Assembly: GCA_030680075.1 (NCBI GenBank)
Contig: JAUXWR010000131.1
Location: 62,001-126,000, forward strand
Source of the DNA: Legionella sp.
GTDB taxonomy: Bacteria; Pseudomonadota; Gammaproteobacteria; Legionellales; Legionellaceae
Direction of reading: 5' to 3'
DNA length: 64,000 bases
Shown here one piece after another: positions 16,101 to 24,444 of the stretch. Numbering within the stretch: the first letter of the stretch is position 1; each line of letters begins with the position of its first letter. Below the pieces are notes generated by a model, which saw only the letters and a program-made list of their open reading frames with translations, did no database searches and was not told where the DNA came from. The position numbers were made by a program, and so were the translations under genes.

Positions 16101-18590
16101 TTTTAGTTTATTTGCATCAAGAAGGGCTACAAATTCGATAAAAGCAGATTTTGCTCGCAAGTGTTTGCTAATGCTGTCTTCATAATATTCAAAGAGAATT
16201 AGTGCTTGCTCGCTGCTTAAGGCGAGAGGATTAGTCATGACCACATCGCTTTCCTTATTTATGACCCCTAGCACCTCGATTTCGTCTACATCAAGATTTA
16301 AAACACGCGCTTCATTTACTGTTAACTCACATAACTCAGGGTTTAAAGGACGAAGAGTCAAATCAGCGCGTTGGTAAACGCTGGAAATGATGTCATTATT
16401 AAGTGCAATGTGAAAATTCTGGGTAGCCAATTCACTGTCGACCAATTCAGTTAATTGGTTCTTATAGGCGATTATATTGGTAATACTGTCAGTGCTATTT
16501 GTACCCAAAGCTCTATAAAAAATATTACGGGTTTTATCCCACTTATCGCTTTCTTTTTCAAAATTGAGAATAATTTCATTATTCAAATCGATATCAAGTT
16601 TTTCAAAATAAGGTTGTAAATAGCGATAATAACGGGATAGAGCCAATTTTGTGGATTTTGGTAAATCAATAATACGTTTATCTCTATTTTTTGGTTTTTC
16701 AAGTATATAAAAAAAGCTTTTTAAAGCGGCTTTCAGGTACTCCGCTTTAAAGAGATTTTGTTTGGCTTTATTGATTCGATGTTGCGTAGATTCAAGTCGT
16801 TTATCGATAAATCTTGCATCTTCTATGGTTAGGAGTTCCTCCCCTTTAACAGAGAAATCCACAGGTTTTTTCGCTAAACGGATTAACTCATTATAAAGAG
16901 GAATGACAGCGTTCATCAGTGGCTTTGATAATGTTCCGGGAGCCATTAAAGTTTCGTCTTCAATTTTATCGGTAAGGGCAAATAGCTCGGTCAACAACTC
17001 ATATTTAATTTTGGCAAGATTGCTGCGAATAGCATTCTGCGATGTCTCGGTCATCCGTCCCATTTGCTCAATGGTACTGGTAGACAAGGTAATAATATGG
17101 CGAATGATACGAATGTAATGAATCACTTTAAGGGACAGGATTGCACTGCTGTCTTGAATATTTTCAATAGCATGAAGCAAAAAAATTGCATTATCCTGTA
17201 GAGCTGCGATTTTTTGTTTATCGAGAGTTGATTCAAATTTGGGGATTTCAGCGGAGAATTTTTCTTGAATATAGGCGGTAAATTTTTCAATGTAACCAGG
17301 AAGTACAGCACTGAAATGCGTTAAAAAATTATAATCTATTTGGCCGGTATTGGGTTGCAGTTGCTCAAGACAAATACCACTGATAACTCCTGCCTGATGA
17401 GCATGATCACTAATAGGGGATTTTTTAAGGAGTTTGGCCATTTTAAAGGCTTCATCTTTATGTTTTTTTAAGGTTTTGTCTTTTTCCGCATAATTTTCAA
17501 TGGCTGAAAATATGCTTACCAGCGTAGCAATTTCTTGACTAAAGGTTTCTCTTAAATCAAAGTCCAATTGAGTTAACAAACAGCACGCTTGGTAGCTGTG
17601 TAAAATAGTATTGTGATAAAGTCTCGATAAATCTTCACGACGGGATGTTCCTCGTCGCAAATCGACACGTTCCAGGTCTGTAAATGCCAGTTGCGCGTGA
17701 TAGAGCGCATTATTTATTTCTTTAAGTTGCACGATTTGTTTGGGTTGGCTGGCAAAATCGGCGAAGGGTTGGATATGTCTAAACAGATTGGTGATAATAT
17801 TTTTTTGTTCACGCGATAAATTTTCAATAAGCAGTTGCGAGCGTTGGCCAGGCTCTAGTATGGATTTTCCTTGCGACCATTTTTTTAATGGACTTTTAAT
17901 ATCGGCAACGGGAGGAGGCAATTTTTCAGTCTCCCCCAGTGACGTTAAAAATTGTTTAAATTTTACAGGACCGGCAGTATTGCCCATCACGACAATTTCG
18001 GCAGGTGAGAGCCGTTTTATCAGAAGTTTGGCGGTTTCTGTCTCATCAAGAACAATTTCATCTTGCTTTAATTCTTTTACTAACCGTTTTACCTCTTCGT
18101 CATTAGCCTCAACCCGTCGTAAGAGGCTATCGGTAGTGTTTATATTCTTTCTGTTGAAATAGTATAATTTGTTATCAGGCGTCACCGCAAAAGCAGTATT
18201 GATGTCATGAGGGAAATTTTCAATCGATAAAGGCGGCGCCATTAAAAAGAAAGCGCAATCTTTCATTATATCAAGTGCAATGAGTGAATCTTTTTCCTTC
18301 CTGTTGAAATAATAAAATGTATTATCCGGTGTGACTACATAAGCGGCATTAGTATCGGCGGGGAAGTCAGCAATGTCGAAAGGCTCGGCCATTAAAAATA
18401 AAGGACAGGTTTCCACGTCTTCAAAATATTCGTTTGCTCTGCTACTTGAATAGTCGCTTTGAATGGTGCTTAAAATTTTTTCACGAATAGTAAGCAATAG
18501 AGCGGAAATTTGATGTTCTTTAAAAGACTCCAATAATCGTAAATAACGGTCGATCATCTTTAACCAGTGCGAATAAGTACGGACGTCCAT
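13128..18590 (-). CDS. Giant (1820-residue) helical protein of unknown function, effector-like
   Basis: This single uninterrupted gene encodes 1820 residues with no signal peptide and no obvious membrane segment. Residues 62-98 and 112-148 are a tandem duplication with a 50-residue period, pattern C-x-FFLMA-P-x-IxxFPxDxNxAxxVTPDN, each copy ending YYFNRK. The rest reads as long amphipathic helices rich in Leu, Lys, Glu and Asn (for example TKLALSRYYRYLQPYFEKLD), with coiled-coil-like stretches near the C-terminus. I recognise no enzymatic motif. Size and composition recall very large Dot/Icm substrates such as the SidH group, but I cannot show homology. It separates sucD from pdxH, which are close together in L. 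pneumophila as I recall, so it looks like an insertion. No clear ribosome-binding site precedes the ATG at 18590. Confidence 0.8.
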   Translation of the reverse strand: MDVRTYSHWLKMIDRYLRLLESFKEHQISALLLTIREKILSTIQSDYSSSRANEYFEDVETCPLFLMAEPFDIADFPADTNAAYVVTPDNTFYYFNRKEKDSLIALDIMKDCAFFLMAPPLSIENFPHDINTAFAVTPDNKLYYFNRKNINTTDSLLRRVEANDEEVKRLVKELKQDEIVLDETETAKLLIKRLSPAEIVVMGNTAGPVKFKQFLTSLGETEKLPPPVADIKSPLKKWSQGKSILEPGQRSQLLIENLSREQKNIITNLFRHIQPFADFASQPKQIVQLKEINNALYHAQLAFTDLERVDLRRGTSRREDLSRLYHNTILHSYQACCLLTQLDFDLRETFSQEIATLVSIFSAIENYAEKDKTLKKHKDEAFKMAKLLKKSPISDHAHQAGVISGICLEQLQPNTGQIDYNFLTHFSAVLPGYIEKFTAYIQEKFSAEIPKFESTLDKQKIAALQDNAIFLLHAIENIQDSSAILSLKVIHYIRIIRHIITLSTSTIEQMGRMTETSQNAIRSNLAKIKYELLTELFALTDKIEDETLMAPGTLSKPLMNAVIPLYNELIRLAKKPVDFSVKGEELLTIEDARFIDKRLESTQHRINKAKQNLFKAEYLKAALKSFFYILEKPKNRDKRIIDLPKSTKLALSRYYRYLQPYFEKLDIDLNNEIILNFEKESDKWDKTRNIFYRALGTNSTDSITNIIAYKNQLTELVDSELATQNFHIALNNDIISSVYQRADLTLRPLNPELCELTVNEARVLNLDVDEIEVLGVINKESDVVMTNPLALSSEQALILFEYYEDSISKHLRAKSAFIEFVALLDANKLKSLPQLDNPTKEKLRNLYILFQPYFIGFYADDAGITLLDRSVIANLKPDQSNSKPAMTEGHFLNLQKKFDDFLDNTIQSREARKVLYEELAREKFREENQARKLIPNYSYGNRAHHIIKHTRYSKAVHKFRESLFQLTGFFNQSVNNKLIPAQSGLPFPEIRDTEQLLTQCKQVVNIKRIFNSLYHLEQICIHLEQLNNKSSQSIYVSCLVKAYSHINDLKSLVIACYEDPYLSLMAKELLIKAQAIQQIFLKESEPYTKDATNVAGVKGKVKNNAIWYSLQALMLVPEHIHALYKDSPLTEKELSTIQTNTKRLIVNIEGIIASSNSYFKLFLKTPVMFRLFMELKQKLALFTNTSHEAALSHLKELNTELFARIMLETDLWEDQLGLKPGQLSGHMKLILDEFYKGLIEPLCLVSPKHIDYVTNTVTFEKRIAANDKKREDAKVQQAEVVAEHDVFVTLIHAINSYKNFTEGFGPRAEPQLINKAKKGIIDTYKKAYPLLEKIHPHLGKPSPHREPNELIDAIIQEAIPADWAKMNNITALAEIARCYYQGVISSYQLEQDTALEKNDYLQKLRIAQYKTNEGFIAKYAAQMYEKRVDTILNSQKSLLFIHKEYNTKLKENLLTFQNEIIAKVLPSEENRTIVKQSLEALMKAIPEDASLKRKIDELSSLLAVSMPAKDIAIKANKLTRLINQIKTIRNLELKISEVLESVNQENVLLSNITQALTVLADTFPAEYTWQKEKITVFLSRLTPEIAEGDLKKEVRRLLSNLSRTVSSNLKRAEINQLLDKLSLSLLSQDMEKRIKNLLLVKVRNFEEENHQDYIKLDNILSAVAEFRLYIHSFEKQKILTGSSDSLFENEKTLGKKTEQLVKLEQIAQSEEPVATRLEKLAEQVSSTKFLVNMKAHRHLNTLSFAWLQRCVLKLLAALHLYTPEHIKLYNHLTDETLDKPEINPPTWRDRFFQGSKCNSAPPAIEEAQPVLILAGRGAGG

Positions 18591-18649
18591 GATATAGGAG
18601 GTTTATTAAGCACACCTTAACTAAACGTATTTTTTGAATTAGAAAATTG

Positions 18650-18822
18650 TGCACAGGACAATTCTGTCTCGTAAAAAAGGCCGTTTTTGCGAACAACGTG
18701 AAACAATCAAGTAGCCTTGGAAAATCGAATTAGTGCATCTATTATTCACAAAGGTCGCTAGATTGCCTCACTTTGTTCGCAAAGACCTGTTATTTACCTA
18801 CATTTAAAAATTGTCCTGTGCA
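18650..18822. mobile_element. MITE-like palindromic element with 14-bp terminal inverted repeats
   Basis: TGCACAGGACAATT (18650-18663) and its exact complement AATTGTCCTGTGCA (18809-18822) bound a 173-bp block with no gene. Inside it, a second near-palindrome pairs 18683-18708 (TTTTTGCGAACAACGTGA at its start) with 18761-18787 (ending CTTTGTTCGCAAAGACC). The inner arm, GCGAA-CAAAGTGAGGCAATCTAG on one strand, resembles the small TTGCGAG...GCAATC extragenic palindromes of Coxiella and Legionella. It lies between the divergent giant gene and pdxH. Confidence 0.65.
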
Positions 18823-18891
18823 AAGATTAGAAAAATAGTACAAGAAGGTATTTGCTGCCAAAGATTGGCTCACTAGTTGCATACGTTAATG

Positions 18892-18897
18892 TATACT
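18892..18897 (+). promoter_or_regulatory. Possible -10 box for pdxH
   Basis: TATACT lies 30 bp before the pdxH start. No good -35 box is found at the usual distance (TTGGCT at 18865-18870 is 21 bp away), so this is a weak call. The rest of the 336-bp gap before pdxH is mainly the palindromic element described separately. Confidence 0.25.
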
Positions 18898-18926
18898 ATA
18901 GAAAAAACAATTATGTGATAAATGAC

Positions 18927-19574
18927 ATGAAAGATTGGCAAACTATTTCAAATATACGCAGAGATTATGGTGACTTGACTTTAAGTGAAGAGTCAATAGC
19001 CGAAAATCCCTTCAATCAGTTTAAAATCTGGTTTGAAGAAGTACTTGATTCTGAGAAAAGCGATCCCACGGCTATGGTTCTTTCTACGGTTGATGAGCAG
19101 GGTTGGCCTGATTCCAGGGTTGTGCTGCTTAAGGGAATTGAAAATGACTGTTTCATTTTTTATACGAATTATGACAGCAATAAAGCCATTCAATTACAAC
19201 AAACCCCATACGTCGCATTAAATTTTTATTGGCCACAGATGGCGCGCCAGGTTCGGGTGAGGGGGCGCGTTAAGCGTACAACAGACGAGCAATCGGATGA
19301 TTATTTTTCAAATCGACCTGTTGTAAGTCAGATTAGTGCAATGGCATCCCCACAAAGCCGTCCGATTGCAAGCAGGCAATCCCTTGAGGATGCTTTTAAT
19401 AAACTCATTACCCAATATAGTCAAAAATCAATCATAAGGCCCAGGAATTGGGGCGGATATATTGTAATTCCCGATGAGTTTGAGTTTTGGCAAGGTCGCG
19501 ATAATCGTTTGCATGACCGGTTTCATTATGTAAAACAGGAAGGAGAATGGGCGGCTAGACGATTAGCCCCATAA
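18927..19574 (+). CDS. pdxH: Pyridoxamine/pyridoxine 5'-phosphate oxidase
   Basis: PdxH makes pyridoxal 5'-phosphate with FMN as cofactor. The ATG at 18927 ([14 protein letters not shown]) gives 215 residues, near the usual 218. A longer frame from 18852 adds 25 residues without family resemblance. Conserved parts are [20 protein letters not shown] (FMN site), [53 protein letters not shown] and the C-terminal [16 protein letters not shown], with the Arg and His of the substrate site. It precedes the LetE-like gene, as in L. pneumophila to my recollection. Confidence 0.95.
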   Translation: MKDWQTISNIRRDYGDLTLSEESIAENPFNQFKIWFEEVLDSEKSDPTAMVLSTVDEQGWPDSRVVLLKGIENDCFIFYTNYDSNKAIQLQQTPYVALNFYWPQMARQVRVRGRVKRTTDEQSDDYFSNRPVVSQISAMASPQSRPIASRQSLEDAFNKLITQYSQKSIIRPRNWGGYIVIPDEFEFWQGRDNRLHDRFHYVKQEGEWAARRLAP

Positions 19575-19771
19575 CTATTTAGAAACAAAGAGTTACGTAG
19601 ATCAAGGTAATTTTTGGAAAAATAATTGTCAAAATAGTGTAAAAAAAAACATCTTTAGGGCACGCGAAACTTTTCAGGCGTAAAATGTGAGTTAGTGAAG
19701 CATTTGTAGTTACCAGTTTTCAGGTTAATGCTTTCAGTTATGAAACGTTAATTAATAGAGAGGGTATCAAC

Positions 19772-20149
19772 ATGAATGATACAAAAGCTTTGTTACCACA
19801 TATAAAATTGCTTTTAACGATTGATCATCCCGGTTATGAGGAGTGTTATTCCTTTGGTTATGAATGTGCCATAGCCGAAATGGCGGAAGAGGAAAATCCC
19901 TATAAAGAAGGAAGTGCGGCTTTTAATCAATGGCAAGAAGGATGGTGGGCCGGTTTTTATGGGGAAGAGCCACTATTCCAATCAGCCGAGAGCCTGGATG
20001 AGACGCCTGCCATTACCGCGGTGCATGCCGCAAATGATGAGGCCTATCATCATGACTATCGACATTTTATAGCAAATTTTCTGAAAATTACCGGAGCGAT
20101 CACGGCAACTGCCCTGATTGGATATCAAATTATTGATATGGTTGCCTAG
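19772..20149 (+). CDS. letE: LetE-like small protein (transmission trait enhancer)
   Basis: This acidic 125-residue protein has one motif I can point to, FGYECAIAEMAEEENPYKEG, followed by NQWQEGWWAGFYGEEP. The pattern of Gly, Glu-rich and QW-x-GWW-x-G-F resembles ribosome-modulation-factor-like sequences. A hydrophobic C-terminal helix (ITATALIGYQIIDMVA) could touch the membrane. L. pneumophila LetE, which promotes expression of transmission traits, is a small protein encoded just after pdxH. Gene position, size and character support the name, but I could not compare sequences. GAGAGGG lies upstream of the ATG. A hairpin at 20168-20188 follows. Confidence 0.6.
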   Translation: MNDTKALLPHIKLLLTIDHPGYEECYSFGYECAIAEMAEEENPYKEGSAAFNQWQEGWWAGFYGEEPLFQSAESLDETPAITAVHAANDEAYHHDYRHFIANFLKITGAITATALIGYQIIDMVA

Positions 20150-20167
20150 ATGATTATACTTAAAGCA

Positions 20168-20188
20168 GGCGGGCCTTCCCGGCTCGCC
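20168..20188. terminator. GC-rich hairpin between convergent genes
   Basis: GGCGGGCC (20168-20175) pairs with GGCTCGCC (20181-20188), with one G-U pair and a TTCCC loop. It lies between the LetE-like gene and the convergent SseB-like gene, so it probably ends transcription from both sides. The T-runs are short. Confidence 0.55.
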
Positions 20189-20195
20189 GATGTCT

Positions 20196-20582
20196 TTATT
20201 TGAAAAACTTGATAACCATGCTTCGCATTCTCGCTAATTCAGCAGGGTTAAACTCCTTATAAATCGAGCTGCCAATATTTAAGCAAACAGTAACTTCCTC
20301 ACCAATTCCTTTTAATAAGTCAACGCCAGAAAGCTTCAGAACATTAACCTCATCGCTTATTTCCAGAGCCCAGCGATCAAAATGAGTCATGTCCGTAAAA
20401 ACAGGTAAAAAATGGTGATTGTTGTCGGTAAGATAAAGAACTTCAGGATCAGCCGGATCAGATTTTTTATCCACGGGGATGATGAAATTTGCCTTAATAA
20501 ACTCCAGATAAGCTTTGTTGGCTTCTTGACTACTTCCTGATAAATCCAGTGCGTTTTTAATCGCCAGTTCGAGTGCGTTCAT
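20196..20582 (-). CDS. SseB-like protein
   Basis: This 128-residue cytosolic protein has the pattern of the SseB N-terminal domain: an N-terminal helix (LELAIKNALDLSGSS, then KAYLEFIKANFIIPVD), a central strand HHFLPVFTDMTHFDRWALE and the terminal VCLNIGSSIYKEFNPAELAR. In the family, IPVFTS and NPG near the end are typical. The function is not established beyond serine-sensitivity enhancement in E. coli. It is transcribed toward the LetE-like gene, is monocistronic, and has no visible link to its neighbours. Confidence 0.6.
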   Translation of the reverse strand: MNALELAIKNALDLSGSSQEANKAYLEFIKANFIIPVDKKSDPADPEVLYLTDNNHHFLPVFTDMTHFDRWALEISDEVNVLKLSGVDLLKGIGEEVTVCLNIGSSIYKEFNPAELARMRSMVIKFFK

Positions 20583-20783
20583 ATCGATTACTCATGATAA
20601 ATCCATATTATACCGAATTACCGAGTGGTTAATACTATAAATCAGAAAACACATTTGCAAAGCTTGTTTCAGAATTTTGCCCCTCTTTTAATCAAGATGT
20701 CTTTAGCAAAGTAAATAAAGTGCTTTTTCTTAATTTCAAAATGTGATAAATGGTATTTAAGTGAACTTATTCATAGGATTGCT

Positions 20784-22067
20784 GTGTCTCAAGGTAAAAA
20801 AACAAACCGTTTCAATCATATGGGCTTTGCATGGCTTGTATGGGGTTTGGCGGCAACATTTTATTTTTCTGACTATCTTGCGCGCGTCGCGCCTGGCGTA
20901 ATGCATCGTAGTTTACAAATAGATTTCGGGATTAATGAAGCAGGTTTTGGGATTCTCACCGCGTCTTTCTATGTCCCATACATTCTCATGCAGATTCCGG
21001 TGGGCTTAACGGTGGACAGGTTAAGTATTCGCGGAATTTTAACGGTGATGTCTTTGGTAACAGCGCTTGGCTGTTGCGTATTTGGCTTGGCTGAGGGGCT
21101 GGCCATCGCATCCGTCGGGCGGATGCTTATAGGTTTTAGTGCCGCATTTGCTTTCGTGAGCTCTTTACGATTGGCGACGTCCTGGTTTCCGCCCACGATG
21201 TTGGGTTTACTGGCAGGATTAACGCAAGCTTTAGGAATGCTCGGTGCAGCAGCAGGCGAGGCACCGGTTTCTTTTCTGGTGGCAAATGTAGGCTGGCGCC
21301 ATAGCATGCTTATCATTGCATTTTTATTCATTGCGCTGGCCGGTTTACTGTACCAATTCGTGCGCGACACGCCCGGGACTCAACGGCGTGACATTAAAGT
21401 CCAGGACACTCTTGGTATTTTCGAAAGCTTGCGGATTATTCTCTCACATCGTCAAACATGGCTTAACGCGCTTTATGCCGGGTTTTTATTTGGCCCAACC
21501 GCGGTAATTGGAGAAGCCATCGGCCCTGCGTACTTGCAATATGGACGAGGGCTAACCGCGCATGCGGCAGCTTTTGCGACCGGATTGATTTTTATTGGAT
21601 GGGGAATTAGTGGGCCCATTTCAGGATGGTTATCCGATAGAATGGGGCGGCGTAAACCCCTAATGATTGTTTCAGCTTTATGTGGGGTAGTTTTAACCAC
21701 GCTATTTGTTTTTTATCCGCACATGGATACTAAAATGGCCTATCTTCTCTTCTTTGCATTTGGGTTGACTAACACAGGGGTGGCGATTGCTTATGCTGTT
21801 TCAACAGAAATCCAAGACAGAAATGTAATAGGGACCTCTATTGCATTCACCAATATGATTTCAATTTTTATCGGTGCGTTGATGCAGCCTCTTGTTGGGC
21901 GGCTCGTCGACCTGGTGTCGGGTGCGCGTGCTTATAATGTCGAAACTTTATTGCTGTCAGATTTTCAGGCAGGATTACGCATATTGCCCATTTGCTCATT
22001 AATAGCACTTATTTTAGCGTTCACCGTTAAGGAAACCTATTGCAAACCCATAAATCAAGTACACTAA
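20784..22067 (+). CDS. Major facilitator superfamily transporter
   Basis: This 427-residue inner-membrane protein has 12 predicted helices. The MFS loop motif between helices 2 and 3 is GLTVDRLSIRGILTV, and the matching loop in the second half is GWLSDRMGRRKPLMIVSAL. The start is a GTG at 20784 with AGGA 5 bp upstream. The family could include sugar-phosphate or amino-acid carriers. Legionella has many such carriers (the Pht group among them), but nothing here sets the substrate. It stands alone between the SseB-like gene and the DUF945 gene. Confidence 0.85.
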   Translation: MSQGKKTNRFNHMGFAWLVWGLAATFYFSDYLARVAPGVMHRSLQIDFGINEAGFGILTASFYVPYILMQIPVGLTVDRLSIRGILTVMSLVTALGCCVFGLAEGLAIASVGRMLIGFSAAFAFVSSLRLATSWFPPTMLGLLAGLTQALGMLGAAAGEAPVSFLVANVGWRHSMLIIAFLFIALAGLLYQFVRDTPGTQRRDIKVQDTLGIFESLRIILSHRQTWLNALYAGFLFGPTAVIGEAIGPAYLQYGRGLTAHAAAFATGLIFIGWGISGPISGWLSDRMGRRKPLMIVSALCGVVLTTLFVFYPHMDTKMAYLLFFAFGLTNTGVAIAYAVSTEIQDRNVIGTSIAFTNMISIFIGALMQPLVGRLVDLVSGARAYNVETLLLSDFQAGLRILPICSLIALILAFTVKETYCKPINQVH

Positions 22068-22260
22068 TTTATATAAAAAAATAGAGCGTGGGTTTGGATT
22101 TGCCCGCGTTCTTCATAACGGTAGGTAAGCTTAGGAAAGGATACAAATTTTTCTTATTTCTTTGCTAGTTAGCCATTCTCGTGCTTTAATTACGACGGTA
22201 CCTCTTGCGACACCCATTTCTGTTGCGCTGCAGAGGGATGAGACTAACACGGAGATAATA

Positions 22261-23790
22261 ATGAAAAAATTAGTAGGATTAGTGGTTGTTTTGGCCGCTC
22301 TAGTCCTTGGCGGATATTATGGCATGGGGATTGCCACTGAGCGTACAGTGAAGCGCAACCTCGAAGCAGTTAATAAAACAAATGGCTTACACGTCAACAT
22401 TCTTAAATATAAGCGTGGTTGGTTTACTTCTACAGCCAAGCTTGATTGGTTGATTCATGTTCCTGAGCATATTGTTAAATCCCCTGACGGGCAATCTCAG
22501 ACGGTAGCCGCTGAAGATTATAAAATGCAAATGCCTCTTACTATTTATCATGGGCCTATAATTTTCGCAAATCGTACGGTTAAATTTGGTTTGGGTTATG
22601 CGAATACCGATATACACCTGCCTTCTCAGTACAATGAAAAATTCAATGCTCATTTTACCAGCGAGTCTACACAACCCGTACTGGATCTGAGTCTTTTTGT
22701 AAGCTATCTGAATAATTCGACAATTGAGATGGCCGTTCCTACGTTCAAATTGATAGCTAAAGATGGCGGTCAACTGGATTGGATGGGGATGAACAGCTCT
22801 GTTAATGTAACCTCCGATGCTAAGAAAATCGACGGCGATTTTACGGTTGATGGTTTACAATTTAGCAAAGATGATACCAAAGCTGTTCTCGGTGAAGTTA
22901 CCAGTGAATATGAGTTGCACAAAACAGCCACCGGTTTATACCTTGGCGATGCAAGCATGTCTGTACCTTCCCTGGTGATTCATCAAAAAGAAGAGAAATT
23001 ATTTGAACTTACCCAGTTTGATGTTCACTCTAGCAGTGACATCGAGGATGGATTGTTCAGCTCTCACTTTAAATCATCCCTTGAAAAAATTATGGGTCAC
23101 GGCAAGACATATGGGCCTGGTAACCTCGAAATGGCTATCAGAAACCTTGATGCCGACGTATTGGGTCGAATTAACCAACAAGTCAACCATGCTCAACAAG
23201 GCACAGACGTTGAAAAGCAGCAAGCTTTGTTAGCAATTTTACCCGAGGTTCCAAAATTATTCAGTCGTGGAGCCGAGTTTGAAATTTCAGAGCTAAGCTT
23301 TACGATGCCACAAGGTACAATTGAAGGCACCATGTTAGTAACGCTGCCTAAAGGTGATAGCAGCAATCCTTTTGAATTGATTCAGAAAATTCAGGGCAAA
23401 AGCAAGTTAAGAGTTCCTGCTGAAGTCGTCAAGATGGTTCTAAATCAAGCCAACAAGCAGAAAATTGCCGCTCAAGCTGCGACCAGTCAGCAAGCTCCAG
23501 ACGCAACAACTACTGTAGCGCCAGTAACGTCGACAACGACTACTACGGCTAATACAGCGACTACTACGGCGCCTGCAACCACTGCTGCAACGGATACACC
23601 TGTTGCAACTACAGCGACTCCTGATGTTGAGGTTCAAGCTGCTGCGATGACTGATCAACAAATAGCGTCTATAACGCAATCTGGTTTAGTGGTTAAAGAT
23701 GGCGACTACTTTGTAATTGAAGTTGCTCTCGAACAAGGCAATTTGCAGGTTAATGGTAAACCCTTTAATCCTGCAATGGTTAAATTCTAA
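22261..23790 (+). CDS. DUF945 (YdgA-like) exported or anchored protein
   Basis: This 509-residue protein begins with a hydrophobic anchor (KKLVGLVVVLAALVLGGYYG). Residues such as ERTVKRNLEAVNKTNGLHVN and ILKYKRGWFTSTAKLDW match the start of the YdgA/DUF945 family. Between about residues 410 and 465 there is a low-complexity linker of Thr and Ala (TTTTTANTATTTAPATTAA). A short conserved C-terminus follows (SGLVVKDGDYFVIEVALEQG). I chose the ATG at 22261 because CGGAGATAATA precedes it and the protein then begins with the anchor. The envelope function is unknown. It lies just upstream of fis. Confidence 0.8.
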   Translation: MKKLVGLVVVLAALVLGGYYGMGIATERTVKRNLEAVNKTNGLHVNILKYKRGWFTSTAKLDWLIHVPEHIVKSPDGQSQTVAAEDYKMQMPLTIYHGPIIFANRTVKFGLGYANTDIHLPSQYNEKFNAHFTSESTQPVLDLSLFVSYLNNSTIEMAVPTFKLIAKDGGQLDWMGMNSSVNVTSDAKKIDGDFTVDGLQFSKDDTKAVLGEVTSEYELHKTATGLYLGDASMSVPSLVIHQKEEKLFELTQFDVHSSSDIEDGLFSSHFKSSLEKIMGHGKTYGPGNLEMAIRNLDADVLGRINQQVNHAQQGTDVEKQQALLAILPEVPKLFSRGAEFEISELSFTMPQGTIEGTMLVTLPKGDSSNPFELIQKIQGKSKLRVPAEVVKMVLNQANKQKIAAQAATSQQAPDATTTVAPVTSTTTTTANTATTTAPATTAATDTPVATTATPDVEVQAAAMTDQQIASITQSGLVVKDGDYFVIEVALEQGNLQVNGKPFNPAMVKF

Positions 23791-23805
23791 TAAGTAAATC
23801 AACAC

Positions 23806-23907
23806 CTTACCGAATTGCTTGGGGCTTTTCCCCAAGCTCGGTAATTCCTGATATTTGGGCGAAATTTTCCATGCCTTTACTTGTCAGGAATTGTTCAATT
23901 CGGTAAG
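23806..23907 (+). promoter_or_regulatory. Structured leader upstream of fis (three-way-junction type)
   Basis: Three nested inverted repeats fit a single fold. An outer stem pairs CTTACCGAATT (23806-23816) with AATTCGGTAAG (23897-23907). Immediately inside it is a hairpin, GCTTGGGG (23817-23824) with CCCCAAGC (23830-23837). A third stem pairs AATTCCTGA (23843-23851) with TCAGGAATT (23884-23892). TCGGTA at 23838-23843 could instead pair with TACCGA at 23808-23813 and extend the first hairpin, so two exclusive folds exist. The segment lies between the DUF945 stop and the fis ribosome-binding site, and CTTTTT follows it. Confidence 0.6.
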
Positions 23908-23938
23908 ATGCTGCTTTTTAAAGGAGGAGTAAAAAAGA

Positions 23939-24220
23939 ATGACAACAATCAGTAATGAAGTCGGGGATACTACTGCATCACTGGCAGCGAGTGTTACTCA
24001 ATCCGTGCAGAAATATTTTACCGAGCTGAAGGGAACTGATCCTGTCGATCTTTACCAGTTTGTTCTCGAAGAGATTGAAACACCTCTGTTTCGTGCGGTT
24101 ATGGAGCATTGCAAATACAATCAATCACGAGCTGCAGTCATGCTCGGAATAAGCAGAGGCACGCTCAGAACCAAGCTGCGTCGTTATTTTGATGACAAGT
24201 ATGTTGGTACACGCGATTAA
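23939..24220 (+). CDS. fis: Fis-family DNA-binding protein
   Basis: This is a 93-residue nucleoid-associated regulator. The C-terminal helix-turn-helix is complete: YNQSRAAVMLGISRGTLRTK, then LRRYFDDKY, matching Fis NQSRAA-LGI-R-TLR-KL. The N-terminal part (residues 18-60) is the dimerisation helix pair, including PVDLYQFVLEEIETPLFRAV. A strong AAAGGAGGAG site precedes the ATG. L. pneumophila has several Fis copies that regulate virulence, one of them close to pdxH and letE as I recall. The gene is flanked by the structured leader and by an intrinsic terminator, so it may be transcribed alone. Confidence 0.9.
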   Translation: MTTISNEVGDTTASLAASVTQSVQKYFTELKGTDPVDLYQFVLEEIETPLFRAVMEHCKYNQSRAAVMLGISRGTLRTKLRRYFDDKYVGTRD

Positions 24221-24240
24221 TCAAATTATTGATGTAAAAA

Positions 24241-24267
24241 AAGGGACGATTGAATCGTCCCTTTTTT
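24241..24267 (+). terminator. Intrinsic terminator of fis
   Basis: AAGGGACGAT (24241-24250) and ATCGTCCCTT (24254-24263) form a perfect stem with a 3-base loop. An A-run precedes it and TTTTTT (24262-24267) follows. It is a textbook terminator on the plus strand, and the A-run would also let it work in reverse. Confidence 0.9.
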
Positions 24268-24444
24268 ATTCTGTCTGTTAACACTGAACGTCCAGCTGTC
24301 ATGATAGCTTAAGTAGGTTGAGTTTTGCTTTGTACTGGATAATTTTTAAATTTAAAAAAGATGTGGTCCTTGCGAGCTTTTATATGAAATCCAGAAAACG
24401 TATAGCACTAACTTTTTAGCCTTACCATGACTGAAGTCCGCTCT

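Noticed and set aside
13128..18590. Naming the 1820-residue protein as a specific SidH/SdhA/SdhB effector
   Set aside because: Only size and helical composition match. I could not identify shared motifs from memory, so no symbol is given.
23440..23680. Simple-sequence repeat array or CRISPR-like array in the DUF945 gene
   Set aside because: The repetition is codon-level Thr/Ala low complexity in a protein linker, with no conserved repeat-spacer structure.
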